Source: JAGMDK01 sp023128695 (GTDB taxonomy: Bacteria > Planctomycetota > Phycisphaerae > UBA1845 > Fen-1342). From it: a stretch of DNA of 57,763 nucleotides. The notes under the pieces are model-generated. The model was not told where the DNA came from, ran no database searches, and saw only the letters and a program-made list of their open reading frames with translations. This document shows, one piece after another, positions 8,619-20,157 of this stretch (its first letter is position 1; each line of letters begins with the position of its first letter). The position numbers and the translations under genes were made by a program. Location: contig DAOVQG010000001.1 of NCBI GenBank assembly GCA_030628805.1, forward strand, positions 1 through 57,763. The letters are read 5' to 3'.

Positions 8619-8703
8619 GTGTGCCACTGCTCTTGAGCAGTGTTTCTGAATAATCTCGGTCCACCCCGTCAAGCTAAACACTGCTCAAGAGCAGTGGCAC
8701 ACA
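8619..8703. repeat. Family C palindromic element
   Basis: Terminal arms GTGCCACTGCTCTTGAGCAG + TGTTT and AAACACTGCTCAAGAGCAGT + GGCAC are exact reverse complements separated by about 30 bp. Each arm is itself near-palindromic. Other copies: 18208-18290 (both arms) and 41663-41690 (right arm only). It lies between groEL2 and dnaJ. Confidence 0.85.
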
Positions 8704-8718
8704 TTGCGATTGTACGCA

Positions 8719-8781
8719 GCCCATCAAATCAACTGTAGCAAAGCACTAGTGTCAGCCCATCAATTGAACGTTGACAAAGCA

Positions 8782-8785
<4 letters not shown>
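8719..8785. repeat. Two family E elements after the groEL2 stop
   Basis: Minus-strand reading from the groEL2 stop: TTAGTGCTTTGTCAACGTTC then AATTGATGGGCTG, followed by a second copy starting CTAGTGCTTTGCTACAG and ending TTGATGGGCTG. The groEL2 TAG stop (8782-8784) is the first part of the element. Confidence 0.75.
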
Positions 8786-10398
<1,613 letters not shown>

Positions 10399-10410
10399 AT
10401 TCTTTATCCT

Positions 10411-10491
10411 TTGTAGCGGCCGGCGCCTCTGCCGGCCGATGTTACCCGATTGGCTTATCCCGGCCGGCACGGGGGCCGGCCGCTACATTTC
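10411..10491. repeat. Family A palindrome in the groES-groEL2 spacer
   Basis: Arms GTAGCGGCCGGCGCCTCTGC + CGGCC and GGCCGGCACGGGGGCCGGCC + GCTACAT form an imperfect inverted repeat around a 30-bp centre, just upstream of the groEL2 ribosome-binding site. Confidence 0.8.
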
Positions 10492-10515
10492 CAGTTAGTG
10501 CCATATCTTTAGTTT

Positions 10516-10655
10516 GGCGCCATTGTCTTTGTGTGGCGCCATTGTCTTTGTGTGGCACTATTGTCTTTGTGTGGCACCGGCATCTTGCCGGTGTGTGGCA
10601 CCGGCTTCCAGCCGGTGGACGACCGGGACGGAGCCCGGCCGCTACATTTCCCGGT
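10516..10655. repeat. 19-bp tandem repeats leading into family B and A elements
   Basis: Three 19-bp units (GGCGCCATTGTCTTTGTGT and variants) start at 10516, 10535 and 10554. The register continues at 10573 directly into two family B palindromes (GGCACCGGCATCTTGCCGGTG type; GGCACCGGCTTCCAGCCGGTG type) and a family A half-element (CGGGACGGAGCCCGGCCGCT). The groES stop follows at 10661. Confidence 0.85.
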
Positions 10656-10660
10656 CTGCA

Positions 10661-10975
10661 CTAGTCCTGCACCGCGAGGATGTCGCTTTCGCGCAGGATG
10701 ACGTACTTGTCGCTATCGATCTCGATCTCGGTGCCGCTATATTTGCCATAGAAGACCGCGTCGCCGACCTTGAGCGACATCTGGCCGCGCTCGCCGGTTT
10801 TCTCGAGCAGCTTGCCGGGGCCGGTCGCAATAACCCGGCCCTGCTGGGGCTTCTCGCGGGCCGTGTCCGGCAGCATGATTCCGCCAGCGGTTCTTTCCTC
10901 AGCCTCGAACGGCTCGACAACAACACGATCATCCAGGGGTCGAATCTTCAGTTTCTTTGCAGTGGCAGTCGCCAT
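10661..10975 (-). CDS. groES: Co-chaperonin GroES
   Basis: 10-kDa lid of the GroEL chamber; 104 residues. Family motifs: LKIRPLDDRVVVEP at the N-terminus, a mobile loop around EERTAGGIMLPDTAREKPQQG that contacts GroEL, and the beta-barrel segments GRVIATGPGK, VGDAVFYGKYSGTEIEID and KYVILRESDILAV. It sits between two groEL genes and after groEL1, the reverse of the common groES-groEL order. Its TAG stop is part of a CTAGTGC repeat edge at 10661-10664. Confidence 0.97.
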   Translation of the reverse strand: MATATAKKLKIRPLDDRVVVEPFEAEERTAGGIMLPDTAREKPQQGRVIATGPGKLLEKTGERGQMSLKVGDAVFYGKYSGTEIEIDSDKYVILRESDILAVQD

Positions 10976-11054
10976 CTCGATGCTCTCCCGATTTCTATTT
11001 ATTTTTCACATGTTTGAACTTGTTGTTTGCAATCCAATCCGGTGGCGGACACGG

Positions 11055-12752
<1,698 letters not shown>

Positions 12753-12854
12753 TCAGAGGTCTCCTTCCTTACAATGTCATACTCACATGGCAGAGTTGTA
12801 TGACTCTCCCAATCCGCAGTGGCGCGGAATTGCCATGCGTTGTTTAACGGACAT

Positions 12855-12870
12855 GGCAAATATAGTGCCA
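12855..12870 (-). promoter_or_regulatory. Candidate sigma-54 (RpoN) promoter of the groEL operon
   Basis: The minus strand reads CTGGCACTATATTTGCCATG here. It matches the RpoN consensus TGGCAC-N5-TTGC at all ten fixed positions, with the required 10-bp spacing between the -24 GG and the -12 GC. Transcription would start near 12843, leaving a leader of about 90 bases before groEL1. The rest of 12753-13145 is relatively AT-rich spacer with no convincing gene. No enhancer-binding protein gene is in the window. Confidence 0.55.
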
Positions 12871-13145
12871 GATGTACTATCAATCCAGAATGGCTGCAAC
12901 GCTTTGTAATATATGAGGTTATGGGGTGTATGCCGATCTGTCGTTTGCCTTGGATACCGGTTTGGCTGTCGTGCTGGCAGTGCCAAACTGACAGGCAAGA
13001 CGTTGCTAGTAATCGAGGCTGTTGGTATTGTTCGCCAACTGGCGCAATCTACATCTTTAATGTGAGAGGTCGGATCGGGATTATTAGTGCTGGAAATACT
13101 CACATGGCCAGCCCATGATGCGGACGCATGTAATCGTTTAACTCC

Positions 13146-15071
13146 ATGAGTAACAAGGTCTTAGGAAACTCTGGTTCGGCTCCGCAAGGCCTGTTGGCTC
13201 AGCGGAAACAAACTAAGACCAGCAAACAGGATGCCCGCAGAGCCTTTTGGCGGATGCTGGCGCTGGTCTATCCCCACCGCCGAGCGATGATCCTCGGCAT
13301 GGTGCTGGGGCTGGGTGTGGCACTGACATACGCCGGTACGTTGGGCGGACTGCTACCCGTACTCCGCGTCATCGTCAACGATCAGCAAAGCCTGCACGCA
13401 GCGATGATCGCGGCCGCGGACGCCGGCGAAACCTGGTACGCCCCGTTCCTAAAGGGCGTAGCGGGCTTTTTCCCGACCGGGAACGCTTCCGGCGACCGTA
13501 TGCGGACGCTGCTGACGCTCCTCGGCGTGCTGCTGGGCATGAATCTGATCGGCAACGCACTCCGCTGCCTCTCCCAGTACCTGGTCATATTCGCCTCCAA
13601 CCGCATGGTCATGGACCTCCGCCGAAATATGTACCGCAAGGCCCTGCGGGTGCCGATGACCGAGCTCAGCGGGGACGTTTCCAACCGTGTCAGCCAGTTC
13701 ATGTCCGACGTGCGCGAGGTCTTCCTAGGTATCGTGACGCTATTCGGCAAGGTGGCGCGCGAGCCGCTGAAGGCGGTTTGCGTACTGACCGTCGCCCTGA
13801 TCCTCGACGCCCGTTTGACGCTGGTTGTGATCGCGATCTCGCCTGCCGCTATTGGCTTGCTGTGGTATTTCGGCCGGAAGGTCCGCAAGGCGACCATGCG
13901 GCTATTGGAGGGCTATGGGCTGATGCTGGGGGCTCTGGAGGAATCGCTCCATGGCATCGACGTCGTAAAAGGTTATGGCAAAGAGGGTTACGAGCGAAGG
14001 CGCATGTGGAAGCTCGAACGCCGTATGCTCAAGCAGCAGCTCAAACTGGCGTGGATCGAAGCCCTGGCGTCGCCGGCGATCGAGGTCATCGGCGTAATCG
14101 CAACCTGCGGGGGCGTGGTCTGGCTCGCATCGCGCACCTTCCGCGGCGAAATCGAAGCGAGCCTGTTCATTACGATGGTCGGCCTGCTGGCGGCGATGCT
14201 CGATCCGATCCGCAAAATCGCCAACGTGTACAACATGGTTCAACGGGCCGGGGCGGCCTCCACGCGGATCTTCGAGTTCCTGGACCAGCCGGAAGAGCAT
14301 TCGCCGCCAAACGCGAAGGTTCTGCCGGGTGACGGCCCCCGCGGCGTGCGGTTCGAGCACCTCACGTTCCGCTATGTGCCGGAGCAGGAGCCGCCGGCTC
14401 TGGACGACGTGTCACTGGACGTTAAACCCGGCGAGTGCCTCGCGATCGTCGGCCCCAACGGCAGCGGCAAATCGACGCTGGTGAAAATGTTGCCGCGTTT
14501 GATCGACGCGCAGGCCGGTCGTGTCACGATCGACGGTCTCGATGTCAACGACTTGAGCCTGCGGAACCTGCGTCTGCAAATCGCGATTGTCTCTCAGCGG
14601 CCGGTGATCTTCGCCCGCTCGGTGCTGGAGAACATCGCCTACGGCAAAGTCGGCGCGAGCCGTGACGAAGTGCGCGCGGCGGCTCGTCATGCGTTCGCGG
14701 CGGAGTTCATCGAGCAATGGCCGGAGCAGTACGACACCGTCATGGGCGAGTTCGGCACCTCCATCTCCGGCGGCCAGCGGCAGCGCATCGCGATCGCCCG
14801 CGCCTTCCTCAAGCCGGCCTCGATCTTGATCTTCGATGAGGCCACCAGCGAGATAGACGCCGAGAGCGAGCGCAAGATTCACGCGGCCCTGTCCGAGCTA
14901 CGGCAGGGCAAGACCACGTTTCTGATCGCCCACCGCCACACGGTAATGGACCTGGCTGAGCGGATCGTCGTAATGGATGAGGGCCGCATCGTGGACGTCG
15001 GCACACACGCGGAATTGATCGAGCGCTGTCCGCTGTATGTGGCGCTGTACCGGTCGCCGACGGGCAACTGA
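13146..15071 (+). CDS. MsbA-like ABC exporter (fused permease and ATPase)
   Basis: Inner-membrane exporter half-transporter, 641 residues, presumably a homodimer moving lipid or glycolipid. The transmembrane domain covers roughly residues 30-360, with a large loop between the first helices (about 75-125, containing WYAPFLKGVAGFF). The nucleotide-binding domain follows: Walker A GPNGSGKST near 436, signature SGGQRQRIA near 541, Walker B ILIFDEATSEID near 560, and the switch histidine in IAHRHT. Neighbouring glycan genes and lptD make a lipid-A-like cargo plausible, but that is inference. The start ATG at 13146 has no obvious Shine-Dalgarno. Confidence 0.9.
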   Translation: MSNKVLGNSGSAPQGLLAQRKQTKTSKQDARRAFWRMLALVYPHRRAMILGMVLGLGVALTYAGTLGGLLPVLRVIVNDQQSLHAAMIAAADAGETWYAPFLKGVAGFFPTGNASGDRMRTLLTLLGVLLGMNLIGNALRCLSQYLVIFASNRMVMDLRRNMYRKALRVPMTELSGDVSNRVSQFMSDVREVFLGIVTLFGKVAREPLKAVCVLTVALILDARLTLVVIAISPAAIGLLWYFGRKVRKATMRLLEGYGLMLGALEESLHGIDVVKGYGKEGYERRRMWKLERRMLKQQLKLAWIEALASPAIEVIGVIATCGGVVWLASRTFRGEIEASLFITMVGLLAAMLDPIRKIANVYNMVQRAGAASTRIFEFLDQPEEHSPPNAKVLPGDGPRGVRFEHLTFRYVPEQEPPALDDVSLDVKPGECLAIVGPNGSGKSTLVKMLPRLIDAQAGRVTIDGLDVNDLSLRNLRLQIAIVSQRPVIFARSVLENIAYGKVGASRDEVRAAARHAFAAEFIEQWPEQYDTVMGEFGTSISGGQRQRIAIARAFLKPASILIFDEATSEIDAESERKIHAALSELRQGKTTFLIAHRHTVMDLAERIVVMDEGRIVDVGTHAELIERCPLYVALYRSPTGN

Positions 15072-15154
15072 ACGTTGTCCGTGGCCCGGTTGCCAACGGG
15101 CAGCACATTCGCTAAGCTCAACTAGGAACCGGAGTTGCGAGCACCGAGGCGATC

Positions 15155-16288
15155 ATGATCAAGCGGCTTTACATCGACAACTACAAATGCATGGTCAACT
15201 TCGAGTACAAGCCATCGGCACTCGAGCTGCTCTTCGGCGAGAACGGCACCGGCAAGTCGACCGTGTTCGAAGTGCTGTCCAAACTGCGCGATTTCCTCTT
15301 GGGAAAACCCACCAGGGAAACGTTTTTATCTTCTTCGCTGACTGCGTGGCAAACTCGTCCGGAACAGACCTTTGAATTGGACGTGGAGTACACGGGTACG
15401 GCATATAATTACAAGCTTGTCATTGAACACGATCGAGCGAAGGACCAAGCCCGTATGCGGGAGGAGACGCTTTCCGTTCAGGATAATGTACTTTATCGCT
15501 TCGACGGAGAATCCGCACATCTCTTTCGGGACAATCATTTGGCACGTCTCCTTCACGCGGAGCAATCGGTATTCCCGCACGACGGGTCCAGATCTGGTTT
15601 GGCCACGATTCCGGATAAGGACGAACACCGTCGACTCATGGTATTTCGTATGCTCGTTGCGAGGATCCTTGTCTTGGCAATTGAACCTGGGCGAATGGAG
15701 ACAGTCAGCCACGCAGAACAGCGGTTACCGGATTCTACTTTGAGCAACTTTGCGTCATGGTATCGGCACCATACGCAGGAATCGCCCGAGGTGATGGCTC
15801 CATTATTCGAGTCGCTGAAACACGTGATTGATGGGTTCACTGGCCTCAAGCTCACAAGTATGGTGGACCAGTCACGAGCTCTGAGAGCAGGATTCAAATC
15901 CTCAGATGATCAAACAACCGGTCCGATGGAGTTTTACCTGGGTTTTGATGAACTCTCCACTGGGCAGAAATGTCTGATTGCTCTGTTTACGATTCTACAC
16001 TGTGCTGTGCGATCGGACTTTACGATCTGCATCGACGAGCCGGACAACTTCGTCGCCTTGCGTGAGTTGCAGCCTTGGCTGACCGAGCTGTGCGACCGGG
16101 TCGAGGAGCAATCCGGCCAGTGTTTGATTATCTCGCACCATCCTGAGTTCATCGATCTCCTCGCTGTCAAACACGGAACACGATTCACGCGGTCCGGAGT
16201 CGGGCCGGTACGCCTCAAACCATTTGATTGGTCCCAAGCGGACGGAGTCCGGCCGTCGGAACTGGTCGCTCGCGGGTGGGAAGAATAG
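15155..16288 (+). CDS. AAA/ABC-type ATPase of a putative two-gene defence module
   Basis: A 377-residue SMC/OLD-like ATPase. Walker A is GENGTGKST near residue 30, in the context IDNYKCMVNFEYKPSALELLFG, typical of AAA_15/AAA_21 proteins that begin 'I.NFK.f'. The ABC-like signature ELSTGQKCLIALF lies near 270, Walker B is FTICIDEPDNF near 290, and LIISHHPEFID is the switch region. Its TAG stop is immediately followed by the ATG of the next gene. Such ATPase plus TOPRIM-like pairs (PARIS AriA/AriB, AbiL, RloA/RloB-like) are often antiviral. The middle of the gene is less GC-rich than its neighbours, consistent with transfer. Confidence 0.75.
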   Translation: MIKRLYIDNYKCMVNFEYKPSALELLFGENGTGKSTVFEVLSKLRDFLLGKPTRETFLSSSLTAWQTRPEQTFELDVEYTGTAYNYKLVIEHDRAKDQARMREETLSVQDNVLYRFDGESAHLFRDNHLARLLHAEQSVFPHDGSRSGLATIPDKDEHRRLMVFRMLVARILVLAIEPGRMETVSHAEQRLPDSTLSNFASWYRHHTQESPEVMAPLFESLKHVIDGFTGLKLTSMVDQSRALRAGFKSSDDQTTGPMEFYLGFDELSTGQKCLIALFTILHCAVRSDFTICIDEPDNFVALRELQPWLTELCDRVEEQSGQCLIISHHPEFIDLLAVKHGTRFTRSGVGPVRLKPFDWSQADGVRPSELVARGWEE

Positions 16289-16840
16289 ATGACGCGCAGA
16301 GGCAAGGGCGTCCGTTGGGTCTTGCTATGCGAAGACAGTAACCACATACGATTTGCGCGTTATGTGTTCCTTAAACTCGGATACAGCTACCACGAATTAC
16401 GCGTCCAACAAAGCCCGCCGGGGAAAGGGGCCGCTGAGCAGTGGGTTCGCAAACAATACGCCAATGAAGTAAGGGTGCATCGACGTAAAGCAAGTTCTCA
16501 ACAGGTCGGATTGGCTGTCGTCATCGACGCGGACAGACACACCGTAAAAGAACGACACGCGCAGCTCTCCAAGGAGCTAACCAACGCGGAATTGCCAGAT
16601 CGCGGGTCAAACGAGCGTATTGTGTTGTGGGTCCCGCGGCGACACATCGAAACTTGGGTGGCTTATCTTCTGGAGCACGATGTAAATGAGGAGGACGACT
16701 GTAAGAGCTTGGTCCGTGATGTGGATTACCGGCCGCCGACCGACCGCTTCGTCAGCCTTTCTCATGATCGCGATGAGAAACCCGTTGAACTGCTTCCTTC
16801 GATCTCGGTCGCGTTCGACGAATTGGACCGGCTGTCTTAG
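16289..16840 (+). CDS. TOPRIM-like/RloB-AbiLii-like effector partner
   Basis: A 183-residue protein abutting the ATPase gene with zero spacing. The pattern is TOPRIM-like: a strand ending in an acidic residue (WVLLCEDS, E15), then VVIDADRHT with D80 and D82, then WVPRRHIETWVAYLL, the H-x-E-x-W region seen in RloB/DUF4276-type proteins. In such families these acidic residues bind Mg2+ for nucleic-acid cleavage. I infer it is the effector of the pair, released or restrained by the ATPase. I cannot assign a specific family from sequence alone. Confidence 0.6.
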   Translation: MTRRGKGVRWVLLCEDSNHIRFARYVFLKLGYSYHELRVQQSPPGKGAAEQWVRKQYANEVRVHRRKASSQQVGLAVVIDADRHTVKERHAQLSKELTNAELPDRGSNERIVLWVPRRHIETWVAYLLEHDVNEEDDCKSLVRDVDYRPPTDRFVSLSHDRDEKPVELLPSISVAFDELDRLS

Positions 16841-16930
16841 CTCGCAGCCGCATTGACACCTGTTTGACCAGAAACGACACTTCGCGGCAGGCTCTGTCAA
16901 TCTAAGCCTACTGGATGAGAGTACCACAAC

Positions 16931-17308
16931 ATGGATTCACCGCAGCCCCCCGAACCGCCGCCGGTATCGTATGCCTCCGGGCCGCCCCCGCCCAACAAGG
17001 AGCAGCGGGCCTGGGGGATGGCCTGTCACCTGTTGGCCCTGGTTGGTTTCCTCGGGCCGCTGATTATGTGGCTGATCAAGAAGGACGAGCATCCGTTCGT
17101 CGATGACCAGGGCAAGGAGGCGCTCAACTTTCAGATCAGCGTGCTGATCTATGCCGTGGGGTGCGGGTTCCTCGTGATTGTGTTGATCGGACTGCTGCTG
17201 CTCCCGGCGTTGGGGATCTTCAACCTGGTCATGATCATCATCGCCACGGTGCGCGCGAATGATGGTGAATACTACCGCTATCCGCTCTGCATCCGATTCA
17301 TAAAATAG
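16931..17308 (+). CDS. DUF4870 domain membrane protein
   Basis: A 125-residue protein with a proline-rich cytoplasmic N-terminus (MDSPQPPEPPPVSYASGPPP) and the DUF4870/Tic20-like core. The core shows RAWGMACHLLALVGFLGPL, IMWLIKKDEHPFVDDQGKEA, LNFQIS, then two hydrophobic helices and a YYRYPLCIRFIK end. Function in bacteria is unknown. The TAG stop runs directly into repeat DNA (TAGAGCCGGCGG). Confidence 0.85.
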   Translation: MDSPQPPEPPPVSYASGPPPPNKEQRAWGMACHLLALVGFLGPLIMWLIKKDEHPFVDDQGKEALNFQISVLIYAVGCGFLVIVLIGLLLLPALGIFNLVMIIIATVRANDGEYYRYPLCIRFIK

Positions 17309-17316
17309 AGCCGGCG

Positions 17317-17376
17317 GAACCACCGGCTGGAAGCCGGTGCCACACAGAACCACCGGCTGGAAGCCGGTGCCACACA
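17317..17376. repeat. Two tandem 30-bp family B palindromes
   Basis: Two identical adjacent units containing CACCGGCTGGAAGCCGGTG, at 17317-17346 and 17347-17376, between DUF4870 and the GNAT gene. Confidence 0.9.
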
Positions 17377-17397
17377 GAGCTTTTACGGCGGACTGCC

Positions 17398-18072
17398 ATG
17401 CCCGACGGCCAAGACAGGAACGGGACCTACCAGGAAACCGTGCGCCGGCACGTTGAGGAACTCAAACGCATCCGGCGCTACGACATACTCTGCGCCCGGC
17501 TCATCCCTTGCACTGGACACGACGGCTACCTGCTGCCCCTCTGCGATCTGTATCGGGACCACCAGCCGCTGATCGAGCGGTTGGCCGCGTGGCGAGAGGC
17601 CAACGCCGACGCTTTCCCCAGTCAATTCCCGGTGACGCTCGAAGGCACCGCCCGCTGGCTACAACGGGGCATCCTGGACCACGAAGAGCGTATCTTGTTC
17701 CTGGTCCTGGACCGCCACGGTCACATGATCGGGCACGTGGGGATGTGCGACTTCCTCAACGAGCGGGCGGAAATGGAGGCCGAAAATATCGTCCGCGGGG
17801 TCGGGGAGGGGGCGCCCGGGCTGATGTCACGTGCCCTGCGAGCCCTGCTCGACTGGGGCCGCTCGCTCGGCGGCCGCCGCATCCATTTGCGGGTGTTTCA
17901 CGACAACGAGCACGCCATCGAGTTTTATCGCCGACTGGGGTTCCGCGACGTCGGCGTGCAACCGTTGCGGAAGCATCGGGAGGGAGACGTTATCATCTAT
18001 CGCCCGGCAGCCGACGACGACGGCGCGGCTCCGGACAAGTATTTTCTGAAAATGGTGCATGTTGAAATGTGA
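17398..18072 (+). CDS. GNAT-family N-acetyltransferase
   Basis: A 224-residue acetyl-CoA-dependent acetyltransferase. The C-terminal GNAT core shows ILFLVLDRHGHMIGHVGM (strands 3-4), VGEGAPGLMSRALRALLDW in the acetyl-CoA loop/helix position, and HLRVFHDNEHAIEFYRRLGF as the final motif. An N-terminal extension of about 60 residues is unassigned. It precedes the transketolase-GtrA-glycosyltransferase genes, so acetylation of a surface sugar is plausible but unproven. A 330-bp repeat cluster separates it from the transketolase. Confidence 0.8.
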   Translation: MPDGQDRNGTYQETVRRHVEELKRIRRYDILCARLIPCTGHDGYLLPLCDLYRDHQPLIERLAAWREANADAFPSQFPVTLEGTARWLQRGILDHEERILFLVLDRHGHMIGHVGMCDFLNERAEMEAENIVRGVGEGAPGLMSRALRALLDWGRSLGGRRIHLRVFHDNEHAIEFYRRLGFRDVGVQPLRKHREGDVIIYRPAADDDGAAPDKYFLKMVHVEM

Positions 18073-18073
18073 T

Positions 18074-18383
18074 AGCCGACTGGTCGGAGACCGGTCCCAC
18101 AGGGTAATGTAGCGGCCGGCCCCCGTGCCGGCCGTCCCACCGGCTGGAAGCCGGTGCCACACAAAAATGTAGCGGCCGGCCCCCGTACCGGCCGAAGCCA
18201 CCGGCTGGTGTGCCACTGCTCTTGAGCAGTGTTTCTTTGCGATCTCGATGCACTCGGAGAAGCTTAGAACTGCTCAAGAGCAGTGGCACAAATAAATGTA
18301 GCGGCCGGGCGCGGTACCGGCCGTAGAACACGGGAAAATACTCGCCTAGAACAACGGCCGGTACGGAGCCCGGCCGCTACAGG
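18074..18383. repeat. Cluster of family A, B and C palindromes
   Basis: Between the GNAT and transketolase genes lie family A units (GTAGCGGCCGGCCCCCGTGC type) at about 18108 and 18168, and a family B unit (CACCGGCTGGAAGCCGGTG) near 18139. A complete family C element at 18208-18290 breaks a second family B unit after CACCGGCTG. A larger family A hairpin spans about 18298-18382. No gene is visible. Confidence 0.85.
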
Positions 18384-18400
18384 TTGGTACGATAACCAAT

Positions 18401-19237
18401 ATGTCCCCTGACAATGCTGACAAAGCAGAGGCGACACGGCAGTTGGCCGCACGCATTCGAGCCCGGGCGCTGCGGATGGTGCACCATGCGCACGCCTCGC
18501 ACATCGGCTCCTGCTTGAGCATGGCCGACTTGTTGGCGGTCCTCTACCAAGCGGTGCTGCGGGTCGATCCCAAGCGGCCTGACCGGCCCCAACGCGACCG
18601 TTTCATCCTCAGCAAAGGTCATGGCGGGGCGGCCCTCTATGCCGTGCTCGCCGAGCGGGGCTTCTTCCCGCTCGACTGGCTCGAGACCTACTGCGACGAC
18701 GGTGCCCGGCTGGCCGGCCACTGCACCCACCACGGCGTGCCCGGGGTCGAATTCTCCACCGGGTCACTCGGCCACGGGCTGTCACTCGGATGCGGAGTGG
18801 CGCTTGCCGCCAAGCACGACGGGGTCTCCTGCCGCGTGTTCGTGCAGCTCAGCGACGGCGAGTGCGACGAAGGCTCCCTCTGGGAAGCGGCCCTGTTCGC
18901 CCCGCACCATCACCTCGACAACCTCATCGCCATCGTGGACTACAACAAAGGCCAGGGCTTCGGCACCGTGGCGGAGGTCCTCAACCTGGAGCCGCTGGCG
19001 GACAAGTGGCGTTCGTTCGGCTGGGCCGTGCGTGAGATCGACGGCCACGACCACGCCCAGATACTGGATGCGTTCCAGGCCGCCCCATTTGAGCCGCAAC
19101 AGCCCTCGGTCATCCTGGCTCACACGGTCAAGGGCAAAGGCGTCAGCTTCATGGAGAACAAGCTGGCATGGCATTACAAGTCGCCGACCGATGAGCAGCT
19201 CGCCGCCGCCCTGGCCGAACTGGGGGAAACGCCATGA
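18401..19237 (+). CDS. Transketolase-like protein, N-terminal (ThDP-binding) subunit
   Basis: A 278-residue thiamine-diphosphate subunit of a split transketolase, acting with the next gene. The motifs are HIGSCLSMADLLAVLY, SKGHGGAALYAVLAERGFF, HGVPGVEFSTGSLGHGLSLG and the ThDP/Mg2+ site LSDGECDEGSLWEAALFA, continuing to AIVDYNKGQGFG. Split transketolases occur both in central metabolism and in polysaccharide clusters making branched or ketose-derived sugars. The GtrA and glycosyltransferase downstream favour the latter. The ATGA overlap at 19234-19237 couples it to the C-terminal subunit. Confidence 0.9.
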   Translation: MSPDNADKAEATRQLAARIRARALRMVHHAHASHIGSCLSMADLLAVLYQAVLRVDPKRPDRPQRDRFILSKGHGGAALYAVLAERGFFPLDWLETYCDDGARLAGHCTHHGVPGVEFSTGSLGHGLSLGCGVALAAKHDGVSCRVFVQLSDGECDEGSLWEAALFAPHHHLDNLIAIVDYNKGQGFGTVAEVLNLEPLADKWRSFGWAVREIDGHDHAQILDAFQAAPFEPQQPSVILAHTVKGKGVSFMENKLAWHYKSPTDEQLAAALAELGETP

Positions 19238-20157
19238 GGACCGCGTTCATCAAAACCTTGTGCGAACTGGCGGCCACGGACGACCGCATCTGGCTGCTGA
19301 CCGGCGACCTCGGCTTTTCGGTGCTCGAACCCTTCCGCGACCAGTTCGCCAGCCGCTTCGTCAACGTCGGCGTCGCCGAACAGAACATGACCGGCGTCGC
19401 CGCGGGTCTGGCAAGTTGCGGCAAGATCGTGTTCACCTACTCGATCGCGAATTTCCCGACCATCCGCTGCCTGGAGCAGGTCCGCAACGACGTTTGCTAC
19501 AACGATTTGCCTGTAAAGGTGGTCTCCGTCGGCGGCGGCTTCGCTTACGGGGCCCAGGGCTACACCCATCACGGCGTGGAAGACCTGGCCGTCATGCGCG
19601 CCCTGCCGAACATGACCGTCGTCGCGCCGGGCGATCCGGTCGAGACCGAGCTGGCCACACGCGCCCTACTCGACGTGCCGGGGCCGTGCTACCTGCGACT
19701 GGGCAAGGCTCGCGAACCGGTCGTCCACAAACGCCCGCCGACCTTCGCGCTCGGCCAGGCGATCCGCGTCCGTGACGGCGGCGACGTGACGCTGATCAGC
19801 ACCGGCGGAATGTTGGAGCACACGATGCACGTCGCCGGCCGGCTGGCCGCGGAGCACAAAATCGAGGCCCGCGTGCTGAGTATGCACACGCTCAAGCCGC
19901 TTGACGGCGCTGCCGTGCGCGCCGCCGCCCGCGAGACGGGGGGCGTGGTAACGGTCGAAGAGCACAGCGTCACCGGCGGCCTGGGTTCGGCCGTCGCCGA
20001 CGCGCTTGCGGCAATGGACCCGCCCCACGGCCCGCTACGCAAGTATGGTGCCCCGGATCGGCTGAACCGCCGGATCGGCTGCCAAACCTACCTGCGAACC
20101 CTGGGCGGCGACCTCGTCGAACTCGTACGCGACCTGCTCAAGAGGACGCCGAAGTGA
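19234..20157 (+). CDS. Transketolase-like protein, C-terminal subunit
   Basis: A 307-residue partner carrying the pyrimidine-binding and C-terminal domains. The catalytic glutamate region is VNVGVAEQNMTGVAAGLA. GGGFAYGAQGYTHHGVEDLA, VVAPGDPVE and GPCYLRLGKAREPV follow, and the C-terminal domain has VVTVEEHSVTGGLGSAVAD. It overlaps the preceding gene by ATGA and the following gtrA by GTGA, so the three are translationally coupled. Confidence 0.9.
   Translation: MRTAFIKTLCELAATDDRIWLLTGDLGFSVLEPFRDQFASRFVNVGVAEQNMTGVAAGLASCGKIVFTYSIANFPTIRCLEQVRNDVCYNDLPVKVVSVGGGFAYGAQGYTHHGVEDLAVMRALPNMTVVAPGDPVETELATRALLDVPGPCYLRLGKAREPVVHKRPPTFALGQAIRVRDGGDVTLISTGGMLEHTMHVAGRLAAEHKIEARVLSMHTLKPLDGAAVRAAARETGGVVTVEEHSVTGGLGSAVADALAAMDPPHGPLRKYGAPDRLNRRIGCQTYLRTLGGDLVELVRDLLKRTPK

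Noticed and set aside
7300..8649. 449-codon frame antisense to dnaJ
   Set aside because: Shadow of a clear DnaJ on the other strand.
8619..8703. Intrinsic terminator between groEL2 and dnaJ
   Set aside because: The structure is a family C element found elsewhere in other contexts, and it lacks a T-run; any termination would be secondary.
12819..13118. 99-codon open frame upstream of the ABC exporter
   Set aside because: Composition is Cys/Trp/Ile-rich and unlike real proteins, there is no good ribosome site, and it covers the groEL promoter region.
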